Notes: generated from the letters alone by a model not told the origin. Positions 38,139 through 50,031 are shown, counted from the first letter of the stretch. The stretch: DNA of 64,000 bases from Marasmius tenuissimus (GCA_029532415.1 JAQOTA010000060.1:2480001-2544000); one strand, 5' to 3'. A program made the numbers and translations.

Positions 38139-38607
38139 TCGGGAGCTGCCGGACACGTAACAACCGCTAGCGCTTCAAGTTGACCGTTTCAGACGGTGAC
38201 TTGTTCCTTTTTTCATCTGCTGCCATATGATGCATTTCAATTTGATTTTAGCTTGTATTCCGGCAACTCGAGAATTGCGGGCTGTGTTCACCGTCTACTG
38301 TCCGTGCTCTTTCTTCCTCAGAACTCCCAAGTGAGGCTTTCTCTTTGAAATATGTTGATAGACGGGACAAACGTTTTACGAACCCCTCAGTGCCTCCTAG
38401 CGATACTCGTGTAACAATTCATGAGTGGAGTAAATATTCCGGAACGAAGGTTGTCAAACCCAAGATCGGTGGAGAGCTGCCGTGATCACATCAAACTTGA
38501 CCTGGCTTGGGTGGTGGAATAAAAGCAGGCCGTGAATTTTTCCACCAACTTTATCCCACCCTCCCATCACCCACTTACACCCTCAATCTTTTTTAAAGTC
38601 CTCCACC

Positions 38608-39911
38608 ATGAAATTCCACTCTTTTGCCCTCGCCGCTCTTTGCACCTCCCTCGTCGTTGACGCTGCGTCTACCCATGACCATCTTAACGCCCGTTCGCTG
38701 AACAGCCGTCACGCCCGACTCTCTCGTCGTGGGGACGGAGCCAAGCGTTGCAGGAACCGTACTCCTGTATGTTCATTTCGAATGACTGTGCATTGTTTCA
38801 AAACGCTAATCAGGTCTTCGTAGCCTGTCCAACAGTTCGACGGCGGTAACAAGAACAACGACCAGAACACCGGCAACAACACCAACAACAACACCGGCAA
38901 CAACAACAATGACGGCGGTAACAAGCAAAACGACCAGCAGAACCAGGACCAGCAGAACAACAACAACAACAACCAGGGAGGCTACGACCAAGGTAATAAC
39001 CAGAACAATAACAACAACAACAATAACAACAACAACAACAATGGAGGCGGCGTTGTTGGCAGCGGCATTGGCGGCCTGCTCAGCGTAGCTTCCAGTTGTG
39101 GTGATATTGGTGCTACCAGTAAGTTGGTCATTCTCCATTCGCGCACACCCGTACCAACCACGTTTCGCAGAGGATATTACCTCAACCACTGGTCCCAACG
39201 GTGCCCTGGGCTGGCTCAACTGTGGCGTCGACGGTAGCGGTTGGAGGCCTCAGCAGGTCACCATCGGTGACCTCAAGGTCGCTGACCTCAACGACGCCCT
39301 CAAGGACGGCAACTCCCCCTTCCACGCTTGCAGCGCCTTCGTCGACCAATTCTACAAGTACGGAGGAGAGTTCGGCGTTCCCCCTATTGTTATTGCTTCC
39401 TTCGCCATGCAGGAGTCGAGCTGCAACCCACAGACTACTGGTGGAGGAGGAGAAGCTGGTTTGATGCAGATCACCCACGACAAGTGCGGAGGTGCACCTG
39501 GCGGTAACTGCTACGATGTTGTAAGTTCAACTTGTGTTGTATCAACCTCCAAAAATTTCTTAGCTGATCAACTCTTCAGGACTTCAACATCCGTACTGGA
39601 ACCAAGTTCTTCAAGGACACCGTCGACAACAACGGCGGTAACGTTCTCAAGGCTATCGGAATGTACAACGGCTGGCAGGAGGGCATGACCATCGGCTCCG
39701 CCACCGCTGCTCGTGACTCTGCCTGCTGCAGATGCCAGAACAACCTTGACTAGTGAGTAACCCGCACTCAAATACGCTCTAGTACAAATGAATTGACTGC
39801 GACTTTTTTTCCTCCCTCTCCAGCATCCACCAAATGCTCAACGGTTGGTTCCAGAACAGGAGCCCCTACGCCAACCACATGGGCCAGTACTTCAACCTCG
39901 ACTCCTGCTAA
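38608..39911 (+). CDS. Secreted SLT-fold protein with Asn-rich linker, paralog B
   Basis: Five exons: 38608-38766, 38824-39118, 39171-39520, 39580-39752 and 39824-39911. The product has a signal peptide (MKFHSFALAALCTSLVVDA), a propeptide with SRHARLSRRGD, then an extraordinarily Asn/Gln/Gly-rich linker of about 70 residues, and the same catalytic region as paralog A: GVPPIVIASFAMQES with the presumed catalytic Glu, GGGEAGLMQITHDKCGG, GMYNGWQEG and CCRCQNNLDY. It ends with YFNLDSC. The two paralogs share intron positions, including one inside the NLDY Tyr codon, so they came from one gene. The linker in paralog A is short and Ser/Thr-rich instead. A substrate in bacterial cell wall is plausible but unproven. 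Confidence 0.87.
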
Positions 39912-40701
39912 GCGGGTCGTTTTCATGATGGAGAATTTTAAATGGGTACTATTGGGCTGGGCGTCCCTCCAAGGCCGGGAGCTCCTTGGCTTTTGTTGGG
40001 ATGACTTTTTAGATCACACACACACACACTCCCATTCATTTGACACACGCGTTTTTAGGATACTCTAATCTTCTGTCTTTTCTTCTATACCCTCCCTTCC
40101 TGAGCACCACTAGCATTCCATATTTAACCGACTCGACAATGATTTTTCCCGTTGTTGACATGGATTGTCAACAGGAAAATTTTGACTTATCTTGTGTGTG
40201 TTCCGTCAATTCCGAACTACTCTGGGCAATTCCTTGGCCTTCCGAAGTTCGTTAACAACCGGCGAAACGGTCATGCGACGCCGTCTTGGAGTTTCATTCA
40301 TCTTACCCTCAGACCCCGAACGGTTTCACATCACATTCAATGAATTCCTTCAGTCGGAACTCGCATTTCGATGCCGGATGTGCTCTCCCGGCTCCCTTGG
40401 AACCTGCAAACCGAGTCGCTGTGAGTCCCCGACCGGCTCGGGTAATACATGAGATCGATACGAAACATTCGATGCGCAGCGCAGCGTTTCAATAATCTTG
40501 ACAATTTCAATATCCGGGCACGGGAGAGCCAGCGCTACTCAACTCGACGTACCGGACTTGCATCGAAAGACCGAAGTGGTGCTCGCGATTGGTGGGTTTC
40601 ACGGCAGCAGTCCTGCTCTATACCGTTGTTACACTTCGCTGTGCGACTACATTACGAATAATTATTCATTCGCCCCTTGCAATTCCCAGCACCCACCAAG
40701 C
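39912..40701. other. Spacer between convergent genes
   Basis: 3' flanks of SLT paralog B and of the small minus-strand gene. It contains a short (CA)n run at 40015-40029. Several overlapping plus-strand frames are present, none protein-like. Confidence 0.5.
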
Positions 40702-41421
40702 CTACTCGTGGAAGAACTCGAGTGGGTATTCTTTCGTCTGGATAGCCCGCCAGGTCGTCGGCTGTCCATCTTCATTGCGATTACCTTCATCAGTGTGGAT
40801 GGAATGGAACATGACGTCCTCGGTTCCCTGAGAGCGGTGTCAGTTCCCGCAACCTTTGACTTTTTTTTTTTGCATTTCAGTACCTTGTTGGGTGGGTCAT
40901 GAATCCTTTCAACGCAATTGAGAAGTTAGGGGGGTGTTGAATGCACGAACGTCGACCGCTGAGAGTAACCCACCTGACATGAATGTACCCCTCACCTTCC
41001 TCATCCTTAACCGCTGGAATCCTGATCTTCCCCAAGATGATGGTTCCGTACGTCGTCGGAGCACTACTAACAAGCACCAGGTCCTCCTATGCAGTCAATC
41101 AATGAACGTCTGTGCTATTTCGATCGTAAGTGTAATAATCCATACCTCCAGCTTGAAATCAACCAGCTGTTCATCCGTCAAATCCTGCGCCCGACTCCAC
41201 ATCCTAGGTTCGTGCTTGTCCCAATCCCGGCGAGAATCGAGGATTGCTTTCTTGATGTCCTTTAGGACGATGCCGAAAGCTTCGATCGCGTTCTCTTGCG
41301 GTGGATGGGGTTCATTGAGAGTGATCGTATCGAGAGTTGCTGCCAGTGTCAGAATCGACGGGAGTGAACGAGTTCAGCATGGTGAATCTAGATACTTGTA
41401 ATGAGTCTTACCCATGGTCAT
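40702..41421 (-). CDS. Small protein of unknown function, 154 residues
   Basis: I do not recognise the family. Five exons fit in phase with GT...AG junctions: 41412-41421, 41146-41339, 40974-41086, 40884-40905 and 40702-40827, summing to 155 codons with stop. The 10-nt first exon encodes MTM plus one base. The protein is hydrophilic and acidic, without signal peptide or membrane segment; typical segments are KDIKKAILDSRRDWD, a Thr/Tyr/Ile-rich strand-like stretch (APTTYGTIILGKIRIP), GYIHVRIHDPPN and a closing WRAIQTKEYPLEFFHE. The pattern of alternating strands ending in an aromatic tail suggests a small globular protein. The intron between exons 4 and 5 holds a T12 homopolymer on the plus strand. 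Confidence 0.65.
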
Positions 41422-41726
41422 GAATCTTATTTGACCTGGTATGGAAGCGAGTGTAAGAGGAGAAGTGGAATCGATACGGAGAAATGAATTGGGACTTGAT
41501 GGTGAGAATTGCCGGAGTTAGGGGCTTTTTGTACAACCGACAGCACGACGGGAATGAAAGGAGCCCTGTTTTGAAACTTGCTAGGTCTCGATTACAGCGA
41601 CACGACATGTAATACAAATACTATACAAAAATCCTAAGCTAAATTGACTTAAATACTGCGTCCAGCAAGTGCAGAGCATAGATATCAACGACGACAGAAC
41701 AAAAGAGACCAAGAAGCTTTGAAGAA
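41422..41726. other. Short spacer, nothing recognised
   Basis: About 300 bases between the small gene's start and the 3' end of the transcription factor gene; both run on the minus strand, so this is promoter of the former and 3' flank of the latter. Confidence 0.5.
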
Positions 41727-44700
41727 TCAACGTCCGGCGTGAACGTACGTGTGCATGCCCGCCCCGTTATCCAGGTAGTGCCCCCATTCATCCAAACTAT
41801 CGAGTGGCAGGTCCCACATTAGTTGCCTTTCGCTTGCGAAAGCGACGCAGAAAAACTTACCTATATCCACTCGGAATATTCGAAATGGTCGGACCCCACA
41901 TCCCATTCGACTGTTGATCCCACCCGCCCTCAGACGCCGCCACTAACTCATAATGTCGCTGTTCAGGATCGCGTGGTTGCTGTTGTCGTATAGAATAGTT
42001 GTATGCGTCCCCATACCCTTGCATTTCGTGACCGTGATGGATAGCGTATCCCCCATTCACGGGACGCTGGGGGAGTTGATCATGCGGACGTGGAGGCTCC
42101 ATAACCTGATCAGGCATAGAATACTGATACCCAAACCGCTCCCGCCCTAGCTCAATCGAATTGAATGGGAGCGACGGAAGTTGCTCGGTCTCCGTACTCT
42201 CCACGTCCTGCCAGTCATGGTAAGCAGCGTGTATCAGGGGACTGCTGTATCGTTCGGACTTTGGGGTTTCGATCTGTGGTTGGGACGTGGGCAACTCAGC
42301 CTCTTCCTCGTTCTCCTCCAGACCCCGCGCTAGTTCACAAAAGATATCGCTAAATTGAGGACATTAGCATTGAATAGACGAATTTGGAACACTCAGGTGA
42401 CTCACAAAAACCTCCCAGGTGACGTCCACCTACGATAAACAAGGTTTGAATACTCCCATGATGGGCTTTTTATAACCACAATCGCTCACCGCTTGTCATG
42501 CGAATTGAGTATGTGCATCAACTTGTGGACATCAGACATCTCCCTTGGCACGTCTATCTTGAACCCAGCGTTCTTGCTATTCCATATATGGGTCAAAAGA
42601 ATGACGCCAGCGGCAAAGCAAGCGTACTGCAATTGAGAGCAGCATTAGCCATTAGGAGCATCAGGTGAATTAATAGCCAGACAGCAGCTTACGAAAGTGT
42701 GGGGAATGGCCATTGATGCTCGGTGAGAATGTCGATACAGCACATTGATGCACGATCGAGCGGCGTTGGTGCATATCGCCAGCGAGGGAAGCATCAATGG
42801 TGACTGTTTCATGATGAACGGCCGGTGTGTTTGGATCTGAACGTTGTAGTAGTTGACCTGAAGGAACGCCGATTGGTTGAGGAACACTCGTTCCGTACGA
42901 CTGGGGTCCCATCGCACTAAGATCGGGAGTCATCTGCATGAGTACTCAATGGGCGAACAATGGGACATTCACTTACGGTGCTCCGGAATGGAGTTGATCC
43001 AATTGTTCAACGATGAATCCAGCTCTTGTATGATCCTTTGTTCCCACTGGTTACCAACGAGGCCTAGCATCATCTTGGACTTCTTGATGGAATAGAGCGT
43101 CCGAAGAGCGAATGCCAGAATTTCGCACAGCTTGAGGTACAGGATGAAGCAAGAGATTGATGACGGCTTGTCCGGAGGTTGCTTGAAAGCTAGCTCGGGA
43201 TCAGGATTCTCCCAATACTCGTCATCACAGTCGCAGGGTAGTTCCTGATCGTAACTAGAGAAGATATCAGTAATGATAGATGGTGAGGAAGGGAAGTTGA
43301 TCGTTCTTACTCCTCGTCGCGTAATGCTGAGGGTCGTCCCATGAAGTTGCATATGCAGCGGTCAAGAGATAGAAGAACCCTGGGTGTCGCGTAGACATTT
43401 GAGACCTGAACCCCAGAGTGAGGTAAAACGGCTATACGGACCAGAACACACGTTTCTCTTGCTCATGTTGTGCAGTATGCTTTGTACCGTCAGGTTTTCG
43501 CCGATGGATTCCCAACTCGATAGCGAATCGGATACCTGGGTGTGTATGAGTACTTTCCTGCCGGTTTTAATCGAGATGAGCTGACCTATTCCCACTAACA
43601 TGTATGAAACTTGAGGACTAGAGGTTCCAATGATAAAAATGATTGCCAGCTTATGTGAGGTGCGTTAGAAGGTTGATTGAAAACGGAGATGAGGACTCAC
43701 GCAGTAGAACTGTAGCTCATGAATATTGGCCTCGGCGAACAAACTTCCTCGCGTTAACCGTACTTGTCGAAACCAGCCCCACCCGGCAGAAAGCGGCTTC
43801 CCAGGTATCCAGTCTACACGGGGATCGTCTGTATACTTAGCACCAACGGCACAGACAAGTAAGACCATTCCGCCAAATTGGGGGTCGACAAGATGTCGCC
43901 CTTCGTAAATCAGCTTCTTGAAAGTGGGAGCATGGAGAATCGGGAGGTAGATGTTGACATTGTCGAAATAGCATTGAATGAGGGCCCACAATAAGTCATT
44001 TTCGGGAAAGACGTAGTGCTCCGACGCACGACTTCTGAATTCGGTCTCCCACTGGAAGTTTGGTCGTCAGTTGAGAATAACGAGATGAGTCATAGACATA
44101 CATCGTGAAGGAGCCAGTAATCGTCCCGTTTCAAGTCCTTGTTTTGGAGGGATTCACGACCAGTGTACTCCGTTTTCGCTGCGTGTGCCCTCTTCAGGAG
44201 TACGAACCCACTTGAAGGGCCGAAGAACGATTGAGATATCTTGTCTTCTACAAAGGTCATCTTGCGGAACTGTTCGGCAAGACCAATGTGAGCGAAATCA
44301 TCCTCCTCCGACTCTGGGTCGGCTGGTTCTGTTGTAGCCGAGGGAGATGAACCGGTTGAGTTCGATACATGGGGACTTGGGGCTCCAGTGACGTCCTTTT
44401 TCTTGAGCTCGTCCAAATCAATGTGGGGCGCAGCCTGCGGAAATATGAGGCTAGTTGCGCGAAAGAATACTGGAATCGACACACCTTCCGGATGATATCC
44501 TCTAGACTCCGTACTCTCTTCTCCAAATTCTCGACATAGGGACTCTTGGGGCCACGTTTCTGTACACGAGTCATTCAGATGAAGTTGAGAGCGTCGAAGA
44601 GGGCGAAGAACAGACTTTGGTCGGCTCAGAGTGTGTACACTCCAAATTGAACGCGATACAATTTGAGCATTGATTTTTAGGCATACTGGCACTGTCACCT

Positions 44701-45041
44701 GCGTATAAAGGTCAGCTACAACAGCTAAAACGGCTATACGGAATAGAGGGGCGCTCACATTTTACTGCAGACAATTACGTCCAGTGATTCTAAGTATTTC
44801 ATGATCATTCGAGTTTGTAAAAGGGCTTACTCTTTTTCCTGCAGAAACGTTAGGGGAAATCGGGTAAGACGGACAAACGGAGAGCTCACCTTCCTGCGGA
44901 TATAAGTAGCGGTGAGAAGAACTTGTTAACCCTTGACAAAAGGAGCAGAAATGTATACATACTGCAAGTATCGCAAGCTCCCTGGAGGCGACGTTTCTTC
45001 CAGCCTCTCTGAGGCAGATTGGAGACCTCCTCGTCAGACAT
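41727..45041 (-). CDS. Zn2Cys6 transcription factor with fungal_trans domain
   Basis: A nuclear regulator of about 800 residues. The start at 45041 (MSDEEVSNLPQRGWKKRR) leads into a canonical zinc cluster CDTC-RRKKIK-C-x9-C-SN-C-IAFNLE-C. That cluster is spread over exons 44963-45041, 44890-44893, 44831-44838, 44759-44764 and 44616-44698; three of these are micro-exons of 4, 8 and 6 nt, and the phases fit exactly. A linker with RGPKSPYVENLEKRVRSLEDIIRK (coiled coil) follows. The middle homology region includes LIQCYFDNVNIYLPILHAPTF, GMVLLVCAVGAKY, LPCDCDDEYWENPD and FLQVNYYNVQIQTHRPFI. The Gln/Pro-rich tail ends HTYVHAGR at 41727. It is divergent from 2-methylcitrate dehydratase (458 bases between starts). 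Targets unknown. Confidence 0.87.
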
Positions 45042-45498
45042 GGAGGGTGTTTGAAGGCAGAGCGAGGCGAATTATAGTTTGATATACTCGGCAGCCAGCC
45101 TAAATTATACTTGATAGAGGCAGCCTGTGAAAGTAAGTATACGTTGTAAACTGTTCCATCAATATATGCATCAAATGAACACAAGCACAAACCAGATGTG
45201 ATCTCCATTATTTAGGTAAACAACACCGGAAACAAGGTATAGATTTTCCACAATCCCCGACGTACTCCTACAGTCGAGCCCATCGTCTAGCACGACGAGG
45301 AGAACAAGTCCATGATGCTTGCTGAGCGCGCCGAACAGCGAGCGCCAGGCGAACGCAGACCATGACAGGGTCGTCGATGAAAACAAGCGGTGGCAGTTCG
45401 GATTACGCGGGGCTAACACCGGGAAAGAACCGTGCCGGGCGACCAAGTTCCCGAAAAATCTTCCCCAGCTTTCCTTCCTTCCTTCCTTCCTTCTTCCA
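45042..45498. other. Divergent promoter: transcription factor and 2-methylcitrate dehydratase
   Basis: 457 bases. A pyrimidine tract with about six TTCC repeats (45471-45494) ends just before the dehydratase start, typical of fungal core promoters. No coding content. Confidence 0.6.
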
Positions 45499-47479
45499 AT
45501 GTTGAGCAGAGTCTCACGCGCAGGTGTCTCCTTCGCCCGCATCCCTCGTCCCAGGCAGCACCAGTTCTCTTCATTATCTAGGCCTGTCACCAGAACTACA
45601 CCCGTTTTCTCAACTCGGAACATGTCTCTTCACCACGGAGAATCCACAGTTCGTCCTGAAGCAGACAAAGTTCTCCAGGATATTGCAGACTACATCCATG
45701 ACTACAAGGTCGAATCAGATTTAGCCTTTGAGACGGCTAGACTCTGCCTGATTGATACGATTGGATGTGGTCTCGAGGGTCTGAGGTTCCCAGAATGCAC
45801 CAAACTCCTTGGTCCAGTTGTAGAAGGAACAGTTGTGCCCAACGGTGAGGATCTTCTCATTCTTCCAATGTAAAATGAAAAGAACTTGATCACTGATACT
45901 TCCCACAAGGAACCAAGGTTCCCGGTACCAACTACCAACTTGACCCCATCCGTGGAGCATTCAACATCGGAACGATCATCCGTTGGCTGGACTTCAACGA
46001 CTGTTTCCTGGCCGCTGAATGTGTGTATTTCTTCTGCTATTCAGTCTGCGGATGTTCACATCGAATGTGTAGGGGGTCATCCTTCCGATAACTTGGGAGC
46101 TATTCTAGCGGTCGCGGATCATCTTGCTCGCCAGGGTCAATCCCTTACCGTGCGCGACATTTTAGAAGCAATGATAAAGGCACACGAAATCCAGGGTGGC
46201 CTTGCTCTTCTCAATTCTTTCAACAGAGTTGGCCTCGATCACGTCGTTCTCGTAAAGGTCGCCTCTACCGCCGTCGTATCGAAGCTGCTCGGTCTCAACC
46301 GGGAGCAAACTGTTGACGCCATCTCTCAAGCTTGGGTAGACGGTCAATCCCTCCGAACTTACCGACACGCTCCCAACACCGGCCCCAGGAAGTCTTGGGC
46401 TGCTGGTGACGCGTGTTCACGCGCTGTCAACCTCGCCTTGCTCGTCAAGAAGGGTGAGAAGGGTCTCCCATCCGTTTTGACCGCCAAGACCTGGGGTTTC
46501 TACGATGTCCTATTCAAGGCAAGTCCGACGTTTGTACGTCTTACCCCGTTGACAAGCTAACCTGAGTTGTAACTGCACCTAGGGTAAAGAATTCCAATTC
46601 CAAATGCCTTATAGCTCCTACATCATGGAGAACGTGCTCTTCAAGATCTCCTACCCTGCCGAATTCCACGCTCAGACTGCCGTCGAATGTGCTCATATCG
46701 TTCACGCCAAACTTAAGGAGATGGGCAAGACCTCCGACGATATCAAGAGCGTTCGCATCAGGACCCAGGAGGCCGCTATCCGGATTATTGACAAGCAAGG
46801 ACCCCTCGATAACTTCGCCGACCGAGAGTACGTTAGCTCTCCAGATTAAACCCTTCTCCGTTTCTAACGTTCCGCCGTTTAGCCATGCTATCAACTACAT
46901 GGTCGCTTACCCTCTTATCTACGGTGAACTCACCTCTGAGAGCTAGTAAGTCCGCGTTATTCTCATGGATATTTCGCCGTGACTCACTGATAATAATAGC
47001 ACGGACGCTTCCGCCTCCGACCCCAGAATCGATGCTCTCCGTGCCAAGATTCACTGTGTCGAGGACAAGCGCTTCAGCGTTGAGTACCACGAACCCAGCA
47101 AGCGTTCCATCGGTAATGCTTTGCTCGTCGAACTCAACGACGGTACCGTTCTTGACGAGGTCGAGGTCGAATACCCCGTTGGTCACAAGAGGAGAAGGGC
47201 TGAGGGTACTCCTCTGCTCATCAACAAGTTCAAGAGGCAAGTTATTCCGAGGCCAGAATGTCCAAGGATACAGTTCTCACATATACGATCTTAAACAGGC
47301 ACATCTCCCACCACTTCGATGCTGGCCACCAGAAGAAGTAAGTCTTTCGCACTCCTCATCAGCTTATCCAATGGGACTCACCCCATCTGTCTTATAGGAT
47401 CTTGGATGCTGTCTCTGACGCTCAAGGCCTCCAGAAGATGCCCGCCGACAAGTTCACTGACTTGTTCGTCAAGGCTTGA
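45499..47479 (+). CDS. prpD: 2-methylcitrate dehydratase, mitochondrial (PrpD family)
   Basis: It dehydrates 2-methylcitrate in the methylcitrate cycle that removes propionyl-CoA. The N-terminus ([21 protein letters not shown]) is a mitochondrial presequence. Eight exons: 45499-45844, 45910-46020, 46073-46518, 46583-46827, 46883-46945, 47000-47236, 47299-47337 and 47398-47479. The MmgE/PrpD domain shows [74 protein letters not shown] and [11 protein letters not shown]; it ends TDLFVKA. Introns after 46518 and 47236 begin with GC, not GT, in an otherwise good context (AAG|gcaagt). An internal Met at MSLHHGE may be a second start without the presequence. Confidence 0.93.
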
Positions 47480-47674
47480 AAGCCATAGAATCCTTCCGCC
47501 TTCCGTCTATACAACATTGAATTCTTTAGACTTTGATTCTACCGACGGGTGTACATTACAAGTTGATTATAACAATGGTGATACAGACAACTGTGGTCAA
47601 TCCGCGACGAAAGCAACCCATGAAAAAAAAACTACCGAACAACTCGAAAGCCAGGCGAGGAACACGTCGAACCA

Positions 47675-49904
47675 TTACTTAGATGTCTTGTCACCCACAG
47701 CTGCACTGTCATGTTTCTTCGCTCGATTCCTCCCCCGTTTCCTGACGACACCTTTGTTACCGTTTTCAGCAGTCTTGATGGACGTGTTCTCCTTGCTGGA
47801 AGACACCTTCTGTTTTAGCGCTGGACTCGTGGGACGAGACCCAGTATGACCAAGAGCCGAAGCGGAAGCGCTGGGAACTCGGGAGCGTCTGCCATTGTCG
47901 TTCGGAGAGGCGTCGGAAGGGGACGTCTGGACCTTGTTGGAGATATCGGGGAGATTGTGGGTCGCTTGGGCAAAGTACGGTTTGTTGGGAGCTTGCGCTC
48001 CGTTCTGGAAACCAGGTCGCCGCGTCTGTGGTGGACGAGGGCTGAGAACATTTGAATTGGAATCTAAACGAACGCTTGAGTCCTCTTCCGGCACGGCTGA
48101 GAGTCGACGCTGCAAAAGACGCGCAAATGGGACTGAACGTGGTTGCGTGCGAGTGCTGAGCTTGACTTCTGGCGACTGAGGGGAGGGAGGTATGGCCATG
48201 TTCGCAGAAGATGACCGCAGATCAGGCAAAGCTGGGGAATGAGAGCTTGAGGGGGTGGTTCGATCGAGGCGCATACAGGCAGGGTCCTCTGCAGGTACGT
48301 CTCGTCGTGGCCCTTCCGAAGTACAATTGTATAAAGAAAGGTTCTCTGCATGTAGTGGAAGGGGCTCCGGTAGCTCGTCCTCTCCAAATTCGTCCCCCGT
48401 CGTCGCATGATAAGCATTGGGACCGGACAATAGTGCGATGTGATCTGGAAAGCGCGGGGTCCATTTCGTGGGTGTAGAACTGGGAGGAGTAAGCAACGAG
48501 CCCTGAGCCTGATGTTGCAAGAGGCAAGCGAGGTCGACGGCAGAGACTGTGCGCCTCCTGGGAAAGTCTGCGTAGCTAGGTGTATCAGCGACCACGGGAG
48601 GATCTTGATTCTTCCCAATGACCTGGGAGTGGGGAACAAAGACGGGAGCAGATGCTTGCAATCGAGGTGGAATGTCATATTCAAGACGGCCGGGTTTTCT
48701 CCCTGTCCAGAACAACCCCAGACCTGCCTCCGGAGGAGCATTGTTGATGTGCGATTCGTCAAAGATTCCGTGAAGCTCTAGGAAGTTTTGCAGTTGTTGA
48801 GGCGTCGGTGGAATGATGATAGGACTGTCATCATGGTTATCGGACCCATACCAATGAAGGTCGATGTCTCTTGGAGTGATAAGACCAGTAGATGGTCGAG
48901 AGAACTCGCGTGCACGACCCAAAGATATCGCAGGAGAGCTTGAAGCAATGCTTGACGGAGTTCTGAGGTGATGAATGGGCTGGTTGACCTTGGGAGGAGC
49001 AGAGGGTACGTCGTGGGACCCCTTGGTAGCATTGAATGTTAAATCCGCTGCTTCTGTCCTAGGTGGAAGAGGAAGTGGCTCGTCCTCGCGAAGGCCCCAA
49101 ATCATGCGAGACACGTCTTCACCTTCGACCAGAGTGCCTTCAGCTCCGCTACATTTACGCAATACTTCAACATCCACAAGATTGACTGAAGATAAAAGTA
49201 CTCACGATGGACACCGGGCGTAGGGCAACGAGAGAGGACCGTGCAAAGCAGGGATAGGTCTAGGTGGAGAACTAGCCCATACCTCCCAATCTATACAGGA
49301 AAGGGCAGTGAGCACATCACAATAGCAGACGAATACAGGGAGTCATACCTTCTTCCTCGTCGGTTGTTCCGATTTTGGACTTGGACTTGGGGACCAGGAA
49401 CGAGCTGGAAACCTGGACGTTGTTTCCGATGATCATGATCGAGGATTCTGGAGAGGACGGTGGCGACGGTGTACGCGGAAAAGCGAGACTAGCAAGAGAG
49501 CTTCGGTGGTGAGGACGATGATTATGAACGTCTGCAGAAGAGCGCGAAGAATCGAGGGAAACCGAGGTTTCAAAGCATTCTGAGGAGATGGAGGTATCGG
49601 CTGAAGTGCAAATCCTGACGGCGGTCGTCTCTGACACGGAGGCGCGAAACCTTTCACCACTACCAGTGGGCTTGAGCCTGTACGGAGGCGACGACTCTGG
49701 TAGAGAGACCATACGTTTGGCGGGCAGATTGGCCTCGGATGGCTTGAAGAAACCGAGAGCGGGCTTTTTGGTATGATGAGGGTGACTATATGCGTCTTGA
49801 CTTGAATGGCTTGGATGGACATTGAGAGCTTTGGGGTCTTCTGAACGAGAAAGATGGCGAGGAGGTTCAGTCTGAACTGCTTGATCGACGTATGACTTGC
49901 TCAT
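47675..49904 (-). CDS. Hypothetical disordered Ser/Pro-rich protein
   Basis: Not recognised. Three exons: from 49904 (MSKSYVDQAVQTEPPRH) to about 49345; a short exon about 49206-49292 (DWEVWASSPPRPIPALHGP...); and 47675-49148. About 710 residues. The whole is low in hydrophobics and rich in Ser, Pro and Arg, so it is probably intrinsically disordered. The best-ordered parts are the short central exon with a Trp-Glu-Val-Trp motif and the segment after it (GAEGTLVEGEDVSRMIWGLRE), which look like a conserved peptide motif. The tail is basic (KRGRNRAKKH). An upstream in-frame ATG at 49991 is possible. Converges on the dehydratase gene. Confidence 0.7.
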
Positions 49905-50031
49905 CTTGAAGTGCCAACCGTGGTGAGGAGAGATGATGGTGGTCGAGGAACAAGATGTGGAATTAGACGGGTATTGGTTACAGCCACTCAACCGCTACAG
50001 TACAACCACTATCATACTCAATAATTGTCTT

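Larger units (their letters stand above)
37526..38607. other. Divergent promoter region of the cyclin and SLT paralog B
   Basis: About 1.1 kb between two divergent starts. The cyclin side (37526-37950) is the likely 5' leader. A dense block of palindromic sites lies at 37988-38138 (see next entries). On the SLT side an AATAAAAG (38519) and a pyrimidine-rich leader precede the start at 38608. No coding sequence seen. Confidence 0.6.

Noticed and set aside
38709..39219. Minus-strand Val/Leu-rich frames over SLT paralog B
   Set aside because: Antisense of the AAC/AAT (Asn) repeats, which read as Val/Leu on the other strand.
45471..45494. TTCC microsatellite as a possible mobile-element footprint
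   Set aside because: Pyrimidine tracts directly before start codons are ordinary in fungal promoters; no flanking repeats.
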